This document shows, one piece after another, positions 1-8,580 of a DNA stretch of 64,000 bases. The stretch spans positions 92,314-156,313 of the forward strand of contig NZ_JAAKEB010000003.1 of the NCBI RefSeq assembly GCF_011038965.1, in the 5' to 3' direction. Numbering within the stretch: position 1 is the stretch's first letter; every line of letters begins with the position of its first letter. The notes under the pieces are model-generated. The model had not been told where the DNA came from. It did no database searches and worked only from the letters and a program-made list of their open reading frames with translations. Position numbers and translations under genes: made by a program. Source of the stretch: Adlercreutzia sp. ZJ141 (GTDB lineage: Bacteria; Actinomycetota; Coriobacteriia; Coriobacteriales; Eggerthellaceae).

Positions 1-2
1 CG

Positions 3-1037
3 TCAGTTGCCGATCAGGTTTCCCGCGTTCGCGAGGCGGGGTGGGATCCTGTTATCGTTACGTCGGCAGCTATTGCGTGCGGGCTTGAAGCCATGGGCAT
101 TGAGGTGCGGCCGAAGGACATGCCCAGCCTTCAGGCGGCTGCGTCGGTTGGTGCAAGCGTGCTTTCGTCTGCGTACTCCCGCGCGTTTTCCGCATACAGT
201 GTAGGAACGTCGCTTGTGCTGCTCACGCGGCGCGATACAGCCGATCGCACGGCCTACCTGCACGCACGCGACACCTTCAACCGGCTGTTGGAGCTTGGTG
301 TGGTTCCTATTGTGAACGAGAATGACACGGTGTCGGTTGAACAAATTCGCTTTGGCGACAACGACACGTTGGCGGCTTTGGTGGCGTGTCTTATCGATGC
401 TGATCTGATGGTTATTATGTCCGACATCGACGGACTCTATGATGCGAATCCCCACACGTGTCCCACGGCGCGTCTGATCGAGCAGGTTGGCGCCATCACG
501 CCCGACATCATGTCGGTTGCAGGAGGCGTGGGGTCGTCGGTAGGGTCAGGTGGCATGGTTACCAAAATCAAGGCCGCGCGTGTGCTTACGGTGGCGGGCA
601 TCCCCATGGTCATCTGCCATGGGCGCACGCCCGACTGCATTGTGGACGCTGCCGCAGGTAAGCGCATCGGTACGCGGTTCACGGCGGAGAAAAAGCCGCA
701 TGAGGTTACGGCGAAAAAGCTCTGGATCGCGCTCGCCGATTCTCCACGAGGGTCGCTTATGGTGGATGCGGGCGCAAAAGCGGCGCTCATTGACAAGGGT
801 AGCTCGTTGCTTGTCGTTGGTGTGTGTGGTATGGAAGGGCGCTTCTTGGAAGGCGACATTGTGGACATAAAGGACACGACCGGGCACGTGTTTGCCCGCG
901 GTCGTGTGCGTGCCGATGCCGACCTGGTTGATCTTGCTGTTGGGAGAGCTCGCGCACAGCTGCGTGCGAACGCCATTCTGGCACAGTTGGCCGATCGCGA
1001 GCTCGTTCATCGCGACGAGCTGGTAGTGTTTGAGTAA
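3..1037 (+). CDS. proB: Glutamate 5-kinase, 5' end outside window
   Basis: First step of proline synthesis: ATP-dependent phosphorylation of glutamate in the cytoplasm. The frame is open from position 3, so the start codon and the first few dozen residues lie to the left of the window; 344 residues are visible. The amino-acid kinase domain shows the motif NENDTVS followed by FGDND, and GSGGMVTKIKAA, both typical of ProB. The C-terminal part, from about visible residue 245, is a PUA domain (DAGAKAALIDKGSSLL), as in full-length bacterial ProB. proA follows after 88 bases on the same strand, so the two proline genes are probably one operon. The identification is secure; only the N-terminus is missing. 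Confidence 0.96.
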   Translation, partial: SVADQVSRVREAGWDPVIVTSAAIACGLEAMGIEVRPKDMPSLQAAASVGASVLSSAYSRAFSAYSVGTSLVLLTRRDTADRTAYLHARDTFNRLLELGVVPIVNENDTVSVEQIRFGDNDTLAALVACLIDADLMVIMSDIDGLYDANPHTCPTARLIEQVGAITPDIMSVAGGVGSSVGSGGMVTKIKAARVLTVAGIPMVICHGRTPDCIVDAAAGKRIGTRFTAEKKPHEVTAKKLWIALADSPRGSLMVDAGAKAALIDKGSSLLVVGVCGMEGRFLEGDIVDIKDTTGHVFARGRVRADADLVDLAVGRARAQLRANAILAQLADRELVHRDELVVFE

Positions 1038-1125
1038 CTATCAAAGGCTCTCGCTGACGTGGTAGGAAACCGGTGAGTGTGACATTTGATAAATCTGGAA
1101 ACCGGCGCAGCCGAAAGGGGGCAAC

Positions 1126-2415
1126 ATGGGTGTTGAGGAAGAGGTGCGCGCGTTAGCGCTGCGGGCGCGCGACGCAAGCGTGGCACTGGCCGCTGCGAGT
1201 GGTCAGGCGCGCAACGATGCCCTTTCCGCGATGGCTTCGGCGTTGCGAGAGCATGTGGCAGACGTTGTTGCGGCAAACGAGCGCGACATGGAAGCTGCTC
1301 GTAAGATGGGCACGTCTGAGGCGATTCTCGACCGGTTGATGCTTGATGCGGCGCGCGTGGATGCCATGGCGTGTGCGCTTGAGGAATTGTGCGAGCTTGG
1401 CGATCCGCTTGCGTGTGTGCAGGCGCAGCGTACGCTGTACAACGGCATTGAGCTTACGCGTGTGAGCGTGCCACTTGGCGTGGTTGCTGTGGTCTACGAG
1501 GCACGGCCGAACGTGACGGCCGATGCGGCGGGCATTTGTGTGAAGTCCGGCAATGCGGTCGTGCTGCGCGGCGGCAGTTTGGCGGCGCACTCGAACGAGG
1601 CTATCGCACGGGTGCTGTCTGAAGCGGCGGCAAGCGTTGGTTTGCCAGCCGATGTTGTTTGCGCTATCACTACTACCGACCGCGCAGCGACCGACGCACT
1701 TATGCAGCTACACGGCATAGTCGACGTGCTTATTCCACGTGGAGGGGCGGGGCTTATCCGCCACTGCGTGGAATGCTCGAAGGTGCCGGTCATCGAAACG
1801 GGTACAGGCAACTGCCATGTGTATGTGCACGAAACTGCCAATCTTAACATGGCGCGCGACATCGTGGTGAACGCGAAGTGCCGCCGTTTCGGTGTGTGCA
1901 ACGCCGCTGAAACGCTGCTCGTAGATACGTCAGTTGCACATGAGTTTTTGCCAGATGTGCTTGCGGCGCTCGCCGAGCGCGGTGTGCTCGTGCATGGTGA
2001 TGAGACGGCATGCGCCTGCGCGTTGGCGGCGGGCAACAACGTGCGCTGCGTGAGCGCATCCGAGGACGACTGGGCTACCGAGTATCTCGCACCTGAAATC
2101 GCGGTGAAGTGCGTTTGTGGTGTCGATGAGGCCATCGCGCACGTGAATCGCTACGGCACGAAGCATTCCGAAGCCATTGTTGCAGATGAAGCGTCTGCAG
2201 CGGGTGCGGCGGCCATTGAGGCGTTTCTGGCACGGGTTGACGCGGCAGCGGTGTATGCGAACGCGTCGACGGCGTTTACCGATGGTGGGCAGTTCGGCTT
2301 GGGAGCTGAGATCGGCATTTCCACGCAGAAGCTGCATGCGCGCGGGCCGTTTGCGCTTGATGCGCTCACCTCATACAAGTACGTGCTGCGCGGCAACGGA
2401 CAGGTGCGCGCATAG
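1126..2415 (+). CDS. proA: Gamma-glutamyl phosphate reductase
   Basis: NADPH-dependent reduction of glutamyl 5-phosphate to glutamate semialdehyde, the second proline step, partner of ProB. The 429-residue length is normal for the family. The aldehyde-dehydrogenase-fold hallmarks are visible: YEARPNVTADAAG near residue 125, KSGNAVVLRGG, and the catalytic cysteine segment KCRRFGVCNAAETLL, followed later by the family tail FALDALTSYKYVLRGNG. The ATG at 1126 has a strong AAAGGGGG ribosome-binding site just upstream. The gene overlaps nadD by one base at the stop codon. proC, the third step, lies far away at 48712. Confidence 0.97.
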   Translation: MGVEEEVRALALRARDASVALAAASGQARNDALSAMASALREHVADVVAANERDMEAARKMGTSEAILDRLMLDAARVDAMACALEELCELGDPLACVQAQRTLYNGIELTRVSVPLGVVAVVYEARPNVTADAAGICVKSGNAVVLRGGSLAAHSNEAIARVLSEAAASVGLPADVVCAITTTDRAATDALMQLHGIVDVLIPRGGAGLIRHCVECSKVPVIETGTGNCHVYVHETANLNMARDIVVNAKCRRFGVCNAAETLLVDTSVAHEFLPDVLAALAERGVLVHGDETACACALAAGNNVRCVSASEDDWATEYLAPEIAVKCVCGVDEAIAHVNRYGTKHSEAIVADEASAAGAAAIEAFLARVDAAAVYANASTAFTDGGQFGLGAEIGISTQKLHARGPFALDALTSYKYVLRGNGQVRA

Positions 2416-3140
2416 TGGATACCCTTTTTGATGGTGTGGCCGACGTTGTGGTGAGCCAACGCTTCGAGCGGTTAGGGGCCGATGGTGCACTGCGGCGTTT
2501 AGGTATCATGGGTGGTACGTTTGATCCTGTTCATGTGGGGCACGTGGCGTGTGCTGACGAAGTGCGCCGCATCTGCAGGCTCGATGCCGTACTGCTTGTT
2601 CCTGCAGGTGTGTCGGTGTTCAAGAAGGGCCGCGATGTTGCGCCAGCTGCACACCGCTTGAACATGTGCCGCTTGGCCGTTGCCGCACACCCAGGGCTTG
2701 ACGTGAGCGCCATCGAGGTTAACCGTCCCGGTGACTCTTACACTTCAGACACGTTGCGGCAGCTGCGGGCGCACTACCCTAAAAACGTGGAACTTTTCTT
2801 CATCGTTGGGGCTGATGCAGCGTTAACACTTGGTAGCTGGCATGAACCCGAAGCTATTGCGCGCGCGGCGCGCATCATCGCTATGACGCGTCCAGGGCAT
2901 ATCGTGGCGCCGGAGTGCCGGGCGAGTCTTACGGTGCAAGGCTTCTGTGTCGATTACGTACGCGTGGCCGATTATCCCGTGTCGTCGAGCGCCATTCGCG
3001 AAAAGCTTGCGAAGGGCGAATCGGTTCGCGATCTGTTGGCGCCAAACGTGTATGATTACGTGAGCGCGCACGGCCTGTACCGTTGCGCAGGCGAATGGAA
3101 AGCGAAGCAATGTGGCAAGGGGGGTGCGGTGCGTGGCTGA
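2415..3140 (+). CDS. nadD: Nicotinate-nucleotide adenylyltransferase
   Basis: Converts nicotinate mononucleotide and ATP to deamido-NAD in NAD synthesis. The nucleotidyltransferase motif GGTFDPVHVGHV and the C-terminal SSSAIREKLAKGESVRDLLAPNVYDYV block (ISSTxIR type) identify the family. The GTG at 2415 overlaps the proA stop. It gives a 28-residue extension ahead of the GIMGGTFDP motif, so an ATG at 2508 would give a more usual length; translational coupling with proA favours 2415. yqeK and rsfS follow, a conserved nadD-yqeK-rsfS order in Gram-positive genomes. Confidence 0.93.
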   Translation: MDTLFDGVADVVVSQRFERLGADGALRRLGIMGGTFDPVHVGHVACADEVRRICRLDAVLLVPAGVSVFKKGRDVAPAAHRLNMCRLAVAAHPGLDVSAIEVNRPGDSYTSDTLRQLRAHYPKNVELFFIVGADAALTLGSWHEPEAIARAARIIAMTRPGHIVAPECRASLTVQGFCVDYVRVADYPVSSSAIREKLAKGESVRDLLAPNVYDYVSAHGLYRCAGEWKAKQCGKGGAVRG

Positions 3141-3918
3141 TGTAGGCAAGCGAAAGAAGCGAGCGTCAAAGCGCAGCGCGTGCGTCGAGCGTGCTTCCAA
3201 AAGAGCGAGCATGTGTGCCACCGATCCTCAAACCGCTTTCGGTGTATTGGGCACGCATGATCCCGACGCCCTGTCTGACGAGTTTTTCTGCGCGCGTAAA
3301 ACCGAGCTTTCTGGGCGTGTGGGGAAGAAGCGCTTCGCTCATGTTATGGGCGTGGTGGAAACCGCTGAGTGCCTGGCGCGTGAGTATGGGGCCGATATTG
3401 CGATGGCGCGTCTGGCTGCGCTGCTGCACGATTGGGACAAGGCGTATGATGATGACGGCATTCGAGCTCGCGCGCGTGAGTTTGGCGTAGATGCTGAGGT
3501 GCATGCCGATATGATGGAGTCGATGCCTCAACTGCTGCACGGTCCAACTGCCGCAGCGGCGCTCGCCGCAGAGTACCCCAGCATTCCGAACGAGGTGCTC
3601 CAAGCGGTGCGGCTTCATACGACAGGAAGCGTTTGTATGACCGACCTCGACATGATTGTGTACGTAGCGGACATGATCGAGCCGGGCCGGTGCTATGACG
3701 GACTCGATGAGCTGCGGGCTCTCGTGGGGCGCACGTCGCTCGAAGAGTTGTTCGTCGCTTCATTCGCACATGTGATGCGAATGCTGGTCAGACGAAGGAA
3801 ACTGCTGTACACGCCCACGGTGGGCGTATGGAACCATTATATGATGCGGGCCCGCAAGCGAGCTTCTGCTGAGCAGAGTGCCATTGCGTACGCATCACAA
3901 GGAAAGGATAACCGGTGA
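3133..3918 (+). CDS. yqeK: HD-domain hydrolase YqeK (Ap4A hydrolase family)
   Basis: Members of this family hydrolyse diadenosine tetraphosphate symmetrically. The HD metal-site pattern is complete: KRFAHVMGV, then LLHDWDK, then LLHGP, then VRLHTTG and a D in DMIVYVADMIEPGR. The open frame extends to a GTG at 3112, but the GTG at 3133 has AAGGGGGG eight bases upstream and is the better start, giving 261 residues. The first 35 residues are a basic, low-complexity tail (KRKKRASKR) not usual for the family. It overlaps the end of nadD and shares GTGA with rsfS. Confidence 0.9.
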   Translation: MADVGKRKKRASKRSACVERASKRASMCATDPQTAFGVLGTHDPDALSDEFFCARKTELSGRVGKKRFAHVMGVVETAECLAREYGADIAMARLAALLHDWDKAYDDDGIRARAREFGVDAEVHADMMESMPQLLHGPTAAAALAAEYPSIPNEVLQAVRLHTTGSVCMTDLDMIVYVADMIEPGRCYDGLDELRALVGRTSLEELFVASFAHVMRMLVRRRKLLYTPTVGVWNHYMMRARKRASAEQSAIAYASQGKDNR

Positions 3919-4436
3919 CCAAAAAGCAAACAAACGAGGCACCTTCGCGCGAGTGTGCCCTCATTGCTGCGAAGGCGGCTAATGCGAAGAAAGCGACTGA
4001 CATCATGGTGCAGGAGGTGCGCGAGCTGATCGGCGTCACCGACTACTTCGTTATCGCCACCGCACGCAACGACCGCCAGGTGAACGCCATTATCGACGAG
4101 GTTGAAGAAAAGCTGCGTGTTGACGGTGGGGTGAAGCCTCTGCATCGCGAGGGAACGCAGGATGGTACCTGGGCGCTGTTAGATTACGGCAACATTGTTG
4201 TCCATGTGTTCCAGCCCGAAACACGCGAGTTCTACCGCCTTGAGGATCTGTGGAATGACGCTCCTGTTATCGACTTGGCGGCCGAAGCGGGGCTTGTTGA
4301 TGTCGAGTACTCCGATCGCATCGCAAAGATGCTCGATCGGCGCGAGCCTGCCGCCAATGTCGCCGATGTCGCTGATGCTGGTAAGCCTGCTGCCGATCGC
4401 CAGGCGGTGCCTGCTGAAAGCGTTGCTGGGGAATAG
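3915..4436 (+). CDS. rsfS: Ribosomal silencing factor RsfS (Iojap family)
   Basis: RsfS binds ribosomal protein L14 and blocks subunit joining when nutrients are scarce. The Iojap core is clear: ATDIMVQEVRELIGVTDYFVIATARNDRQVNAI, HREG, WALLDYGNIVVHVF and REFYRLEDLW (read in short blocks from about residue 25 to 125). The last 40 residues are an alanine-rich extension beyond the usual ~115-residue protein. The GTG start at 3915 overlaps the yqeK stop by four bases, indicating translational coupling. Confidence 0.95.
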   Translation: MTKKQTNEAPSRECALIAAKAANAKKATDIMVQEVRELIGVTDYFVIATARNDRQVNAIIDEVEEKLRVDGGVKPLHREGTQDGTWALLDYGNIVVHVFQPETREFYRLEDLWNDAPVIDLAAEAGLVDVEYSDRIAKMLDRREPAANVADVADAGKPAADRQAVPAESVAGE

Positions 4437-4442
4437 CCAGTC

Positions 4443-6152
4443 ATGACGCGCTTGTCTGCCAAACCGTCCGCGCCCAACGCCCGTAGTGCATCGAGCGCGG
4501 AGGTGGTCAAGCCCGCCGACGATGTTGCTGCAGTAGGGTCGTCAGCGGCGCTTATCAGCGTGTGCGTGCTCGTGTCGCGCATTACGGGTTTTCTGCGCAC
4601 GTGGGCTATGGCTTTCGCCTTAGGCGCCACGCTGTTGTCGAGCTCGTATCAGGTGGCCAACACGCTGCCGAACATGCTCTACGAGATGGTTGTGGGGGGC
4701 ATGTTGGTTACGGCGTTTCTGCCGGTGTACATGTCGGTCAAGAAGCGCTTGGGCAACGATGCGGGCAATGACTACGCATCGAACCTGCTCACCATCGTGG
4801 TGGTGCTGCTCGGCGCAGCGTCGCTTCTGTGTATGGTGTTTCCGGGTGTGGTCATCTACACGCAGAGCTTTCTGTCTGACCAGGCCGAAATGGCGCAGTC
4901 GGTGTTCTTTTTCCAGTTCTTCGCCATTCAAATTGTGTTCTATGGTATCAGTGCCATTCTGTCGGGGCTGCTCAACGCCAATCGCGATTACTTGTGGTCC
5001 TCTATTGCCCCTGTGGCGAATAACCTTATCGTTATTGTAACCTTCGTAGCGTATGCAGCCCTCGCACCGCGCGCGCCCGAAGTGGCGCTCTACATTATTG
5101 CTATCGGCAACCCGGCGGGTGTTATCGTGCAGGCGCTCATGCAATGGCCCGCGCTCAAGCGCAACGGCATTCGTTTGCGTCCGCGCATCAATCTGCATGA
5201 TCCGGCGTTGCGTGAAACGGTGAGTATCGGTGTGCCGGCTGTGTTTGTGATGCTTTGTTCGTTTGTGGTGGTGTCGGTGCAGAATGCGGCATCGTACGCA
5301 TTCACCGATAGCGGGCCGTCCATTATTGCGTATTCTCGCTTGTGGTTTACGCTGCCGTACGCATTTTTGGCGGTGCCTATTACCACCACGATGTTCACCG
5401 AGCTTTCGGATATGCAGGCGGAAGGCAACATCGAAGGCGTGAAGCGCGGTATTGTGAGTGGGACGAACCAAATTCTGTTCTTCATGATTCCATTTGCCTT
5501 GTATCTGGCGGTATTCTCGCTGCCGCTTGTTACGCTGTACCACGTGGGGGCGTTTTCGCTCGACAGCGTGTCGACCATCGCGAGCTTCCTTGCGGTGTTT
5601 GCTGTGGCGCTGCCGTTTTACGCTGTGTTCACCTACATGCAGAAGGTGTGTAGCAGCTTGCGTATTATGCACCTTTTTGCTGCCTTCAACGTGTTGGCGG
5701 GTGCGGCGCAGATCGTGGTGACGCTTATTGCTGCTTCTCGGCCTGATGTGTTTCCCATCGAAACGATCGCCCTTGCTGAAGGACTCTTCTACTTCATCGG
5801 CGAGGCGTGTGTGTTTGTGTACCTGCGCCGACGCTTTGGCGGGCTGGGCATGCGCTCGACCGCACGCGCCACGTGCCAGGCTCTGCTATTCGGCGGGTTG
5901 GGTGCGGCGGCCGCAGCTGGGGTGCTCTATGCGCTGCAGTTGGTGTTTGGGCCGCTGTCGGGTTCGATCTCGCAGGCGTTTCTCTACATTGTCGTAGGGG
6001 GTCTGGTAGCGCTTGTGGTCACGTTCGGACCTGCTATGAAGCTAGGCGTGCCCGAGGCGGCGTTCGTGTCGAACATCGCGGGTAAGGTCGCTGGGCGTTT
6101 CGCACACAAAGCGCATCGCGGTCGTCATGCGCGAGGAAATGACCGCCGATAG
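4443..6152 (+). CDS. murJ: Lipid II flippase MurJ
   Basis: Integral membrane protein of the MOP superfamily that moves lipid II to the outer face of the membrane. It has 569 residues with about 14 hydrophobic segments. After a 35-residue polar N-terminus it shows the family signatures SRITGFLRTWAMAFALG, YQVANTLPNMLYEMVVGG and LSGLLNANRDY. The gene begins six bases after rsfS, on the same strand, and is followed by a strong bidirectional terminator, so it closes the proB-to-murJ run. Confidence 0.95.
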   Translation: MTRLSAKPSAPNARSASSAEVVKPADDVAAVGSSAALISVCVLVSRITGFLRTWAMAFALGATLLSSSYQVANTLPNMLYEMVVGGMLVTAFLPVYMSVKKRLGNDAGNDYASNLLTIVVVLLGAASLLCMVFPGVVIYTQSFLSDQAEMAQSVFFFQFFAIQIVFYGISAILSGLLNANRDYLWSSIAPVANNLIVIVTFVAYAALAPRAPEVALYIIAIGNPAGVIVQALMQWPALKRNGIRLRPRINLHDPALRETVSIGVPAVFVMLCSFVVVSVQNAASYAFTDSGPSIIAYSRLWFTLPYAFLAVPITTTMFTELSDMQAEGNIEGVKRGIVSGTNQILFFMIPFALYLAVFSLPLVTLYHVGAFSLDSVSTIASFLAVFAVALPFYAVFTYMQKVCSSLRIMHLFAAFNVLAGAAQIVVTLIAASRPDVFPIETIALAEGLFYFIGEACVFVYLRRRFGGLGMRSTARATCQALLFGGLGAAAAAGVLYALQLVFGPLSGSISQAFLYIVVGGLVALVVTFGPAMKLGVPEAAFVSNIAGKVAGRFAHKAHRGRHARGNDRR

Positions 6153-6206
6153 TGTCCCATGTACGCGGGAATAACCGTTGCCAATGATTCATGCGCGCAA
6201 AAACAA

Positions 6207-6248
6207 CCGCCGCTCAGGAAGCACTGATATGAGGTTCCTGAGCGGCGG
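6207..6248. terminator. Bidirectional rho-independent terminator between murJ and the DUF1846 gene
   Basis: Perfect 14-bp stem (CCGCCGCTCAGGAA with its complement at 6235-6248) around a 14-base loop. A T-rich stretch follows on the plus strand (GGGTTTTTCTG) and a run of A precedes it, which gives a T-run on the minus strand. It sits between two convergent genes and can serve both. Confidence 0.85.
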
Positions 6249-6307
6249 GGATTGGGTTTTTCTGTTTCGGCAGCGCTTCTCTGGCGCGTTCGGTTGTCTG
6301 ACTATTG

Positions 6308-7789
6308 TTACTTGTGGTACAGGCGGCGCTGCTCGTATTTTGGCTCGCAGCACACGTTGATGCCCAGCGTGCGGTACAGGTGCTCGTCGGCCGATGAGAT
6401 GATCACGCTGAAGAACGCGTCGCACCCGCGCAGCTTGTCGGCGTGCTTGATGCATTCTTCGGCTAGAGGGTTCGTCACTGAACTGAGCGACAGCGCGATA
6501 AGCGTCTCATCGGAATGCAAGCGCGGGTTGCCGGCGTGCAGGTGCTCGGTTTTCAAATGGGAAATGGGCTCGATGGCTGAATCCGACAGTACGTGCAGGT
6601 CGTCGTTTAAGCCGGCGACTTCCTTCAACGCATTCAGCAACAGCGACGATGCTGCGCCCATCAAATTCGACGTTTTGCCGGTGATCACCGACCCGTCGGG
6701 CAGTACCATGGCACCCGCGGGGGACCCTGTGGCTTCTTCTTTCAGTAAAGCGGCGCTTCGTGCGGGCGAGAAGTTCGAGTTCACGCCCGCTTGATTCATG
6801 AGCAACTCGAGTTTTTGCACGTTCTCCTGGCCAACACCGGTGCGCTTTACATCCACTGCTGCTTTGAAGTAGCGGCGCACGATCTCCATTTTCGATGCCT
6901 CGCGACACGCCTCGTCGTCGACAATGCCGAAGCCCGCCATGTTCACGCCCATGTCGGTGGGCGATTGGTAGGGGCTTTCTCCGACGATCTTGTCCATCAT
7001 GGCCTTGAGCACCGGGAACACCTCGATGTCACGGTTGTAATTCACGGTGGTTTCGCCATAGGCTTCGGCATGGAACGGGTCGATGGCGTTCGCGTCGTCA
7101 AGGTCGACCGTTGCTGCCTCGTACGCGATGTTCACCGGATGCGACAGCGGCAGATTCCAGATGGGGAACGTTTCGTACTTCGCATAGCCCGCGCGCACGC
7201 CGCGCTTGTACTCGTGGAAGAGCTGGCTTAAGCAGGTAGCCATTTTGCCTGATCCAGGGCCAGGAGCGGTTACCACCACGAGCGGGCGCACGGTTTCCAC
7301 GAAGTCGTTTTTGCCGAAGCCCTCGTCCGATACGATGTGATCGATGTCGTAAGGGTAGCCGGCAATAGGGTAGTGCAGGTGGCTTTTCACGCCCAGTGCA
7401 TCGAGTCGCTTACGGAACGCATCGGCGTCGGGCTGGCCAGCGTAGCGGGTGATGACCACGTTGCTGACGAGAAATCCCATGCTGCGCAGGTTGTCCATGA
7501 GCCGCAGCACGTCCTCGTCGTAGGTGATACCTAAATCACCCCGCACCTTGCTTTTCTCAATGTCGTTGGCGTTGATGGCGATAATGATCTCCACGTCGGC
7601 TGACATGCTTTGCAACATGCGGATTTTCACATCAGGTTCAAAACCGGGTAGCACGCGGCTGGCATGGTAATCGTCGAAGATCTTGCCGCCGAATTCCAGG
7701 TACAGCTTGCCGCCGAATTGCGCTACACGCTCGCGAATGTGCTCGGCCTGCATGGTGATGTACTTGTCGTTGTCGAACCCGATTCTCAT
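6308..7789 (-). CDS. DUF1846 family protein
   Basis: A 493-residue cytoplasmic protein of the DUF1846 family, widespread in anaerobes and of unproven function. Visible blocks are GFDNDKYI at the start, ADVEIIIAINANDIEKSK, VVTAPGPGSGKMATCLSQL (a P-loop-like glycine-rich turn near residue 235), GVNMAGFGI and RSAALLKEEATGSPAGAM. The open frame reaches 7957, but the ATG at 7789 starts at the conserved RIGFDNDKY segment and has an AGGCAGGGA site before it. The extra upstream residues are arginine-rich and not family-like. It is a single gene, convergent with murJ. Confidence 0.9.
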   Translation of the reverse strand: MRIGFDNDKYITMQAEHIRERVAQFGGKLYLEFGGKIFDDYHASRVLPGFEPDVKIRMLQSMSADVEIIIAINANDIEKSKVRGDLGITYDEDVLRLMDNLRSMGFLVSNVVITRYAGQPDADAFRKRLDALGVKSHLHYPIAGYPYDIDHIVSDEGFGKNDFVETVRPLVVVTAPGPGSGKMATCLSQLFHEYKRGVRAGYAKYETFPIWNLPLSHPVNIAYEAATVDLDDANAIDPFHAEAYGETTVNYNRDIEVFPVLKAMMDKIVGESPYQSPTDMGVNMAGFGIVDDEACREASKMEIVRRYFKAAVDVKRTGVGQENVQKLELLMNQAGVNSNFSPARSAALLKEEATGSPAGAMVLPDGSVITGKTSNLMGAASSLLLNALKEVAGLNDDLHVLSDSAIEPISHLKTEHLHAGNPRLHSDETLIALSLSSVTNPLAEECIKHADKLRGCDAFFSVIISSADEHLYRTLGINVCCEPKYEQRRLYHK

Positions 7790-8091
7790 ACGTCCCTGCC
7801 TTCTATGTCGCTTGCGTTGAGTGCCTGCGTTTGCGCTCCGTTTTTCTGGGGCGCGTGCGGTGCGTGCGGTAACACCACGGTACCACCAACGCGCCGTAGT
7901 GTTGCTGCCTGTTGCCGCGTCCCTGTCGCACCCTTGTCTGCACCCCTGCGTTTGCATCGAGCGAATTATAACGCAAGCCGCCGCGCTGGTTGTTGCCGGT
8001 TGGTTTCCAAGGTTGCGGAGGTTGCAAAGACGAAACGCTCAGGAAGAGCTCAGGAGCGAATAAGTGAATCAGCGTTGATGTGGGAAACGTG

Positions 8092-8156
8092 TTGTGTATT
8101 GCATCATACACCCATGGGGTATATGCTTACTGCGAAATAGATACCCCAAGGGGGTT
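8092..8156 (+). promoter_or_regulatory. Copper-responsive promoter with two CsoR-type operators
   Basis: A promoter TTGCAT-N17-TATGCT lies at 8099-8127. A palindrome TACACCCATGGGGTA (8107-8121) fills the spacer exactly. A second GC-rich dyad, TACCCCAAGGGGGT (8142-8155), lies just downstream of the -10. TACCCC/GGGGTA dyads are the known type of CsoR operator, and the next gene is csoR. The rest of the gap from 7790 to 8090 shows only the minus-strand leader of the DUF1846 gene and no other feature I can name. Confidence 0.75.
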
Positions 8157-8171
8157 TAAGAAAGGATGAGC

Positions 8172-8570
8172 ATGAGCGAGATTCGGGAAACGAAAGAGAA
8201 GGCGGCTGAAGCCGCGCCTTGTGAGAACACCGCGCAACAAGCAGGCACTGCGCAGCAAACTGCCGGTGAGGCGCAGCAGTGCGGTTGCCATCACAAGGCG
8301 ACCCCGCGCAGCGACGAGTTTAAGGCCGACTTGCAGCGGCGGCTGAATCGGGCTATCGGGCAGCTGGGTGGCGTGAAGAATATGCTGGACGACAACCGCT
8401 ACTGCGGCGATGTGCTCGTGCAGCTGGCTGCAGCGGAAAGCGCGGTGCGCAGCGTGTCGATGATGCTGTTGCAAGATCATATGGAAACCTGCGTTGTTGA
8501 GCAGATTCGACAGGGAAATGACGAGGTGGTTACCGAAGCTATGCAGCTCGTCAAGCGTTTTGCCCGGTAA
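8172..8570 (+). CDS. csoR: Copper-sensing transcriptional repressor CsoR
   Basis: DUF156-type four-helix repressor that leaves DNA when Cu(I) binds. The copper site C-x(24)-H-x3-C is present: C78 in RYCGDV, then H103 and C107 in DHMETCV. An ATG at 8166 sits directly on the AAAGG site, so the ATG at 8172 is the better start. The protein has an unusual 45-residue N-terminal tail, rich in Ala and Gln, with CGCHHK near its end; most CsoR proteins start close to the helix that begins here with DLQRRLNRAIGQL. It is ten bases upstream of copA and likely controls both genes. Confidence 0.93.
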   Translation: MSEIRETKEKAAEAAPCENTAQQAGTAQQTAGEAQQCGCHHKATPRSDEFKADLQRRLNRAIGQLGGVKNMLDDNRYCGDVLVQLAAAESAVRSVSMMLLQDHMETCVVEQIRQGNDEVVTEAMQLVKRFAR

Positions 8571-8580
8571 GGAGACCGAC

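Noticed and set aside
4620..5672. A 350-codon minus-strand frame within murJ
   Set aside because: Its product is rich in His, Arg and Gln with no family pattern, typical of a shadow of a membrane protein gene.
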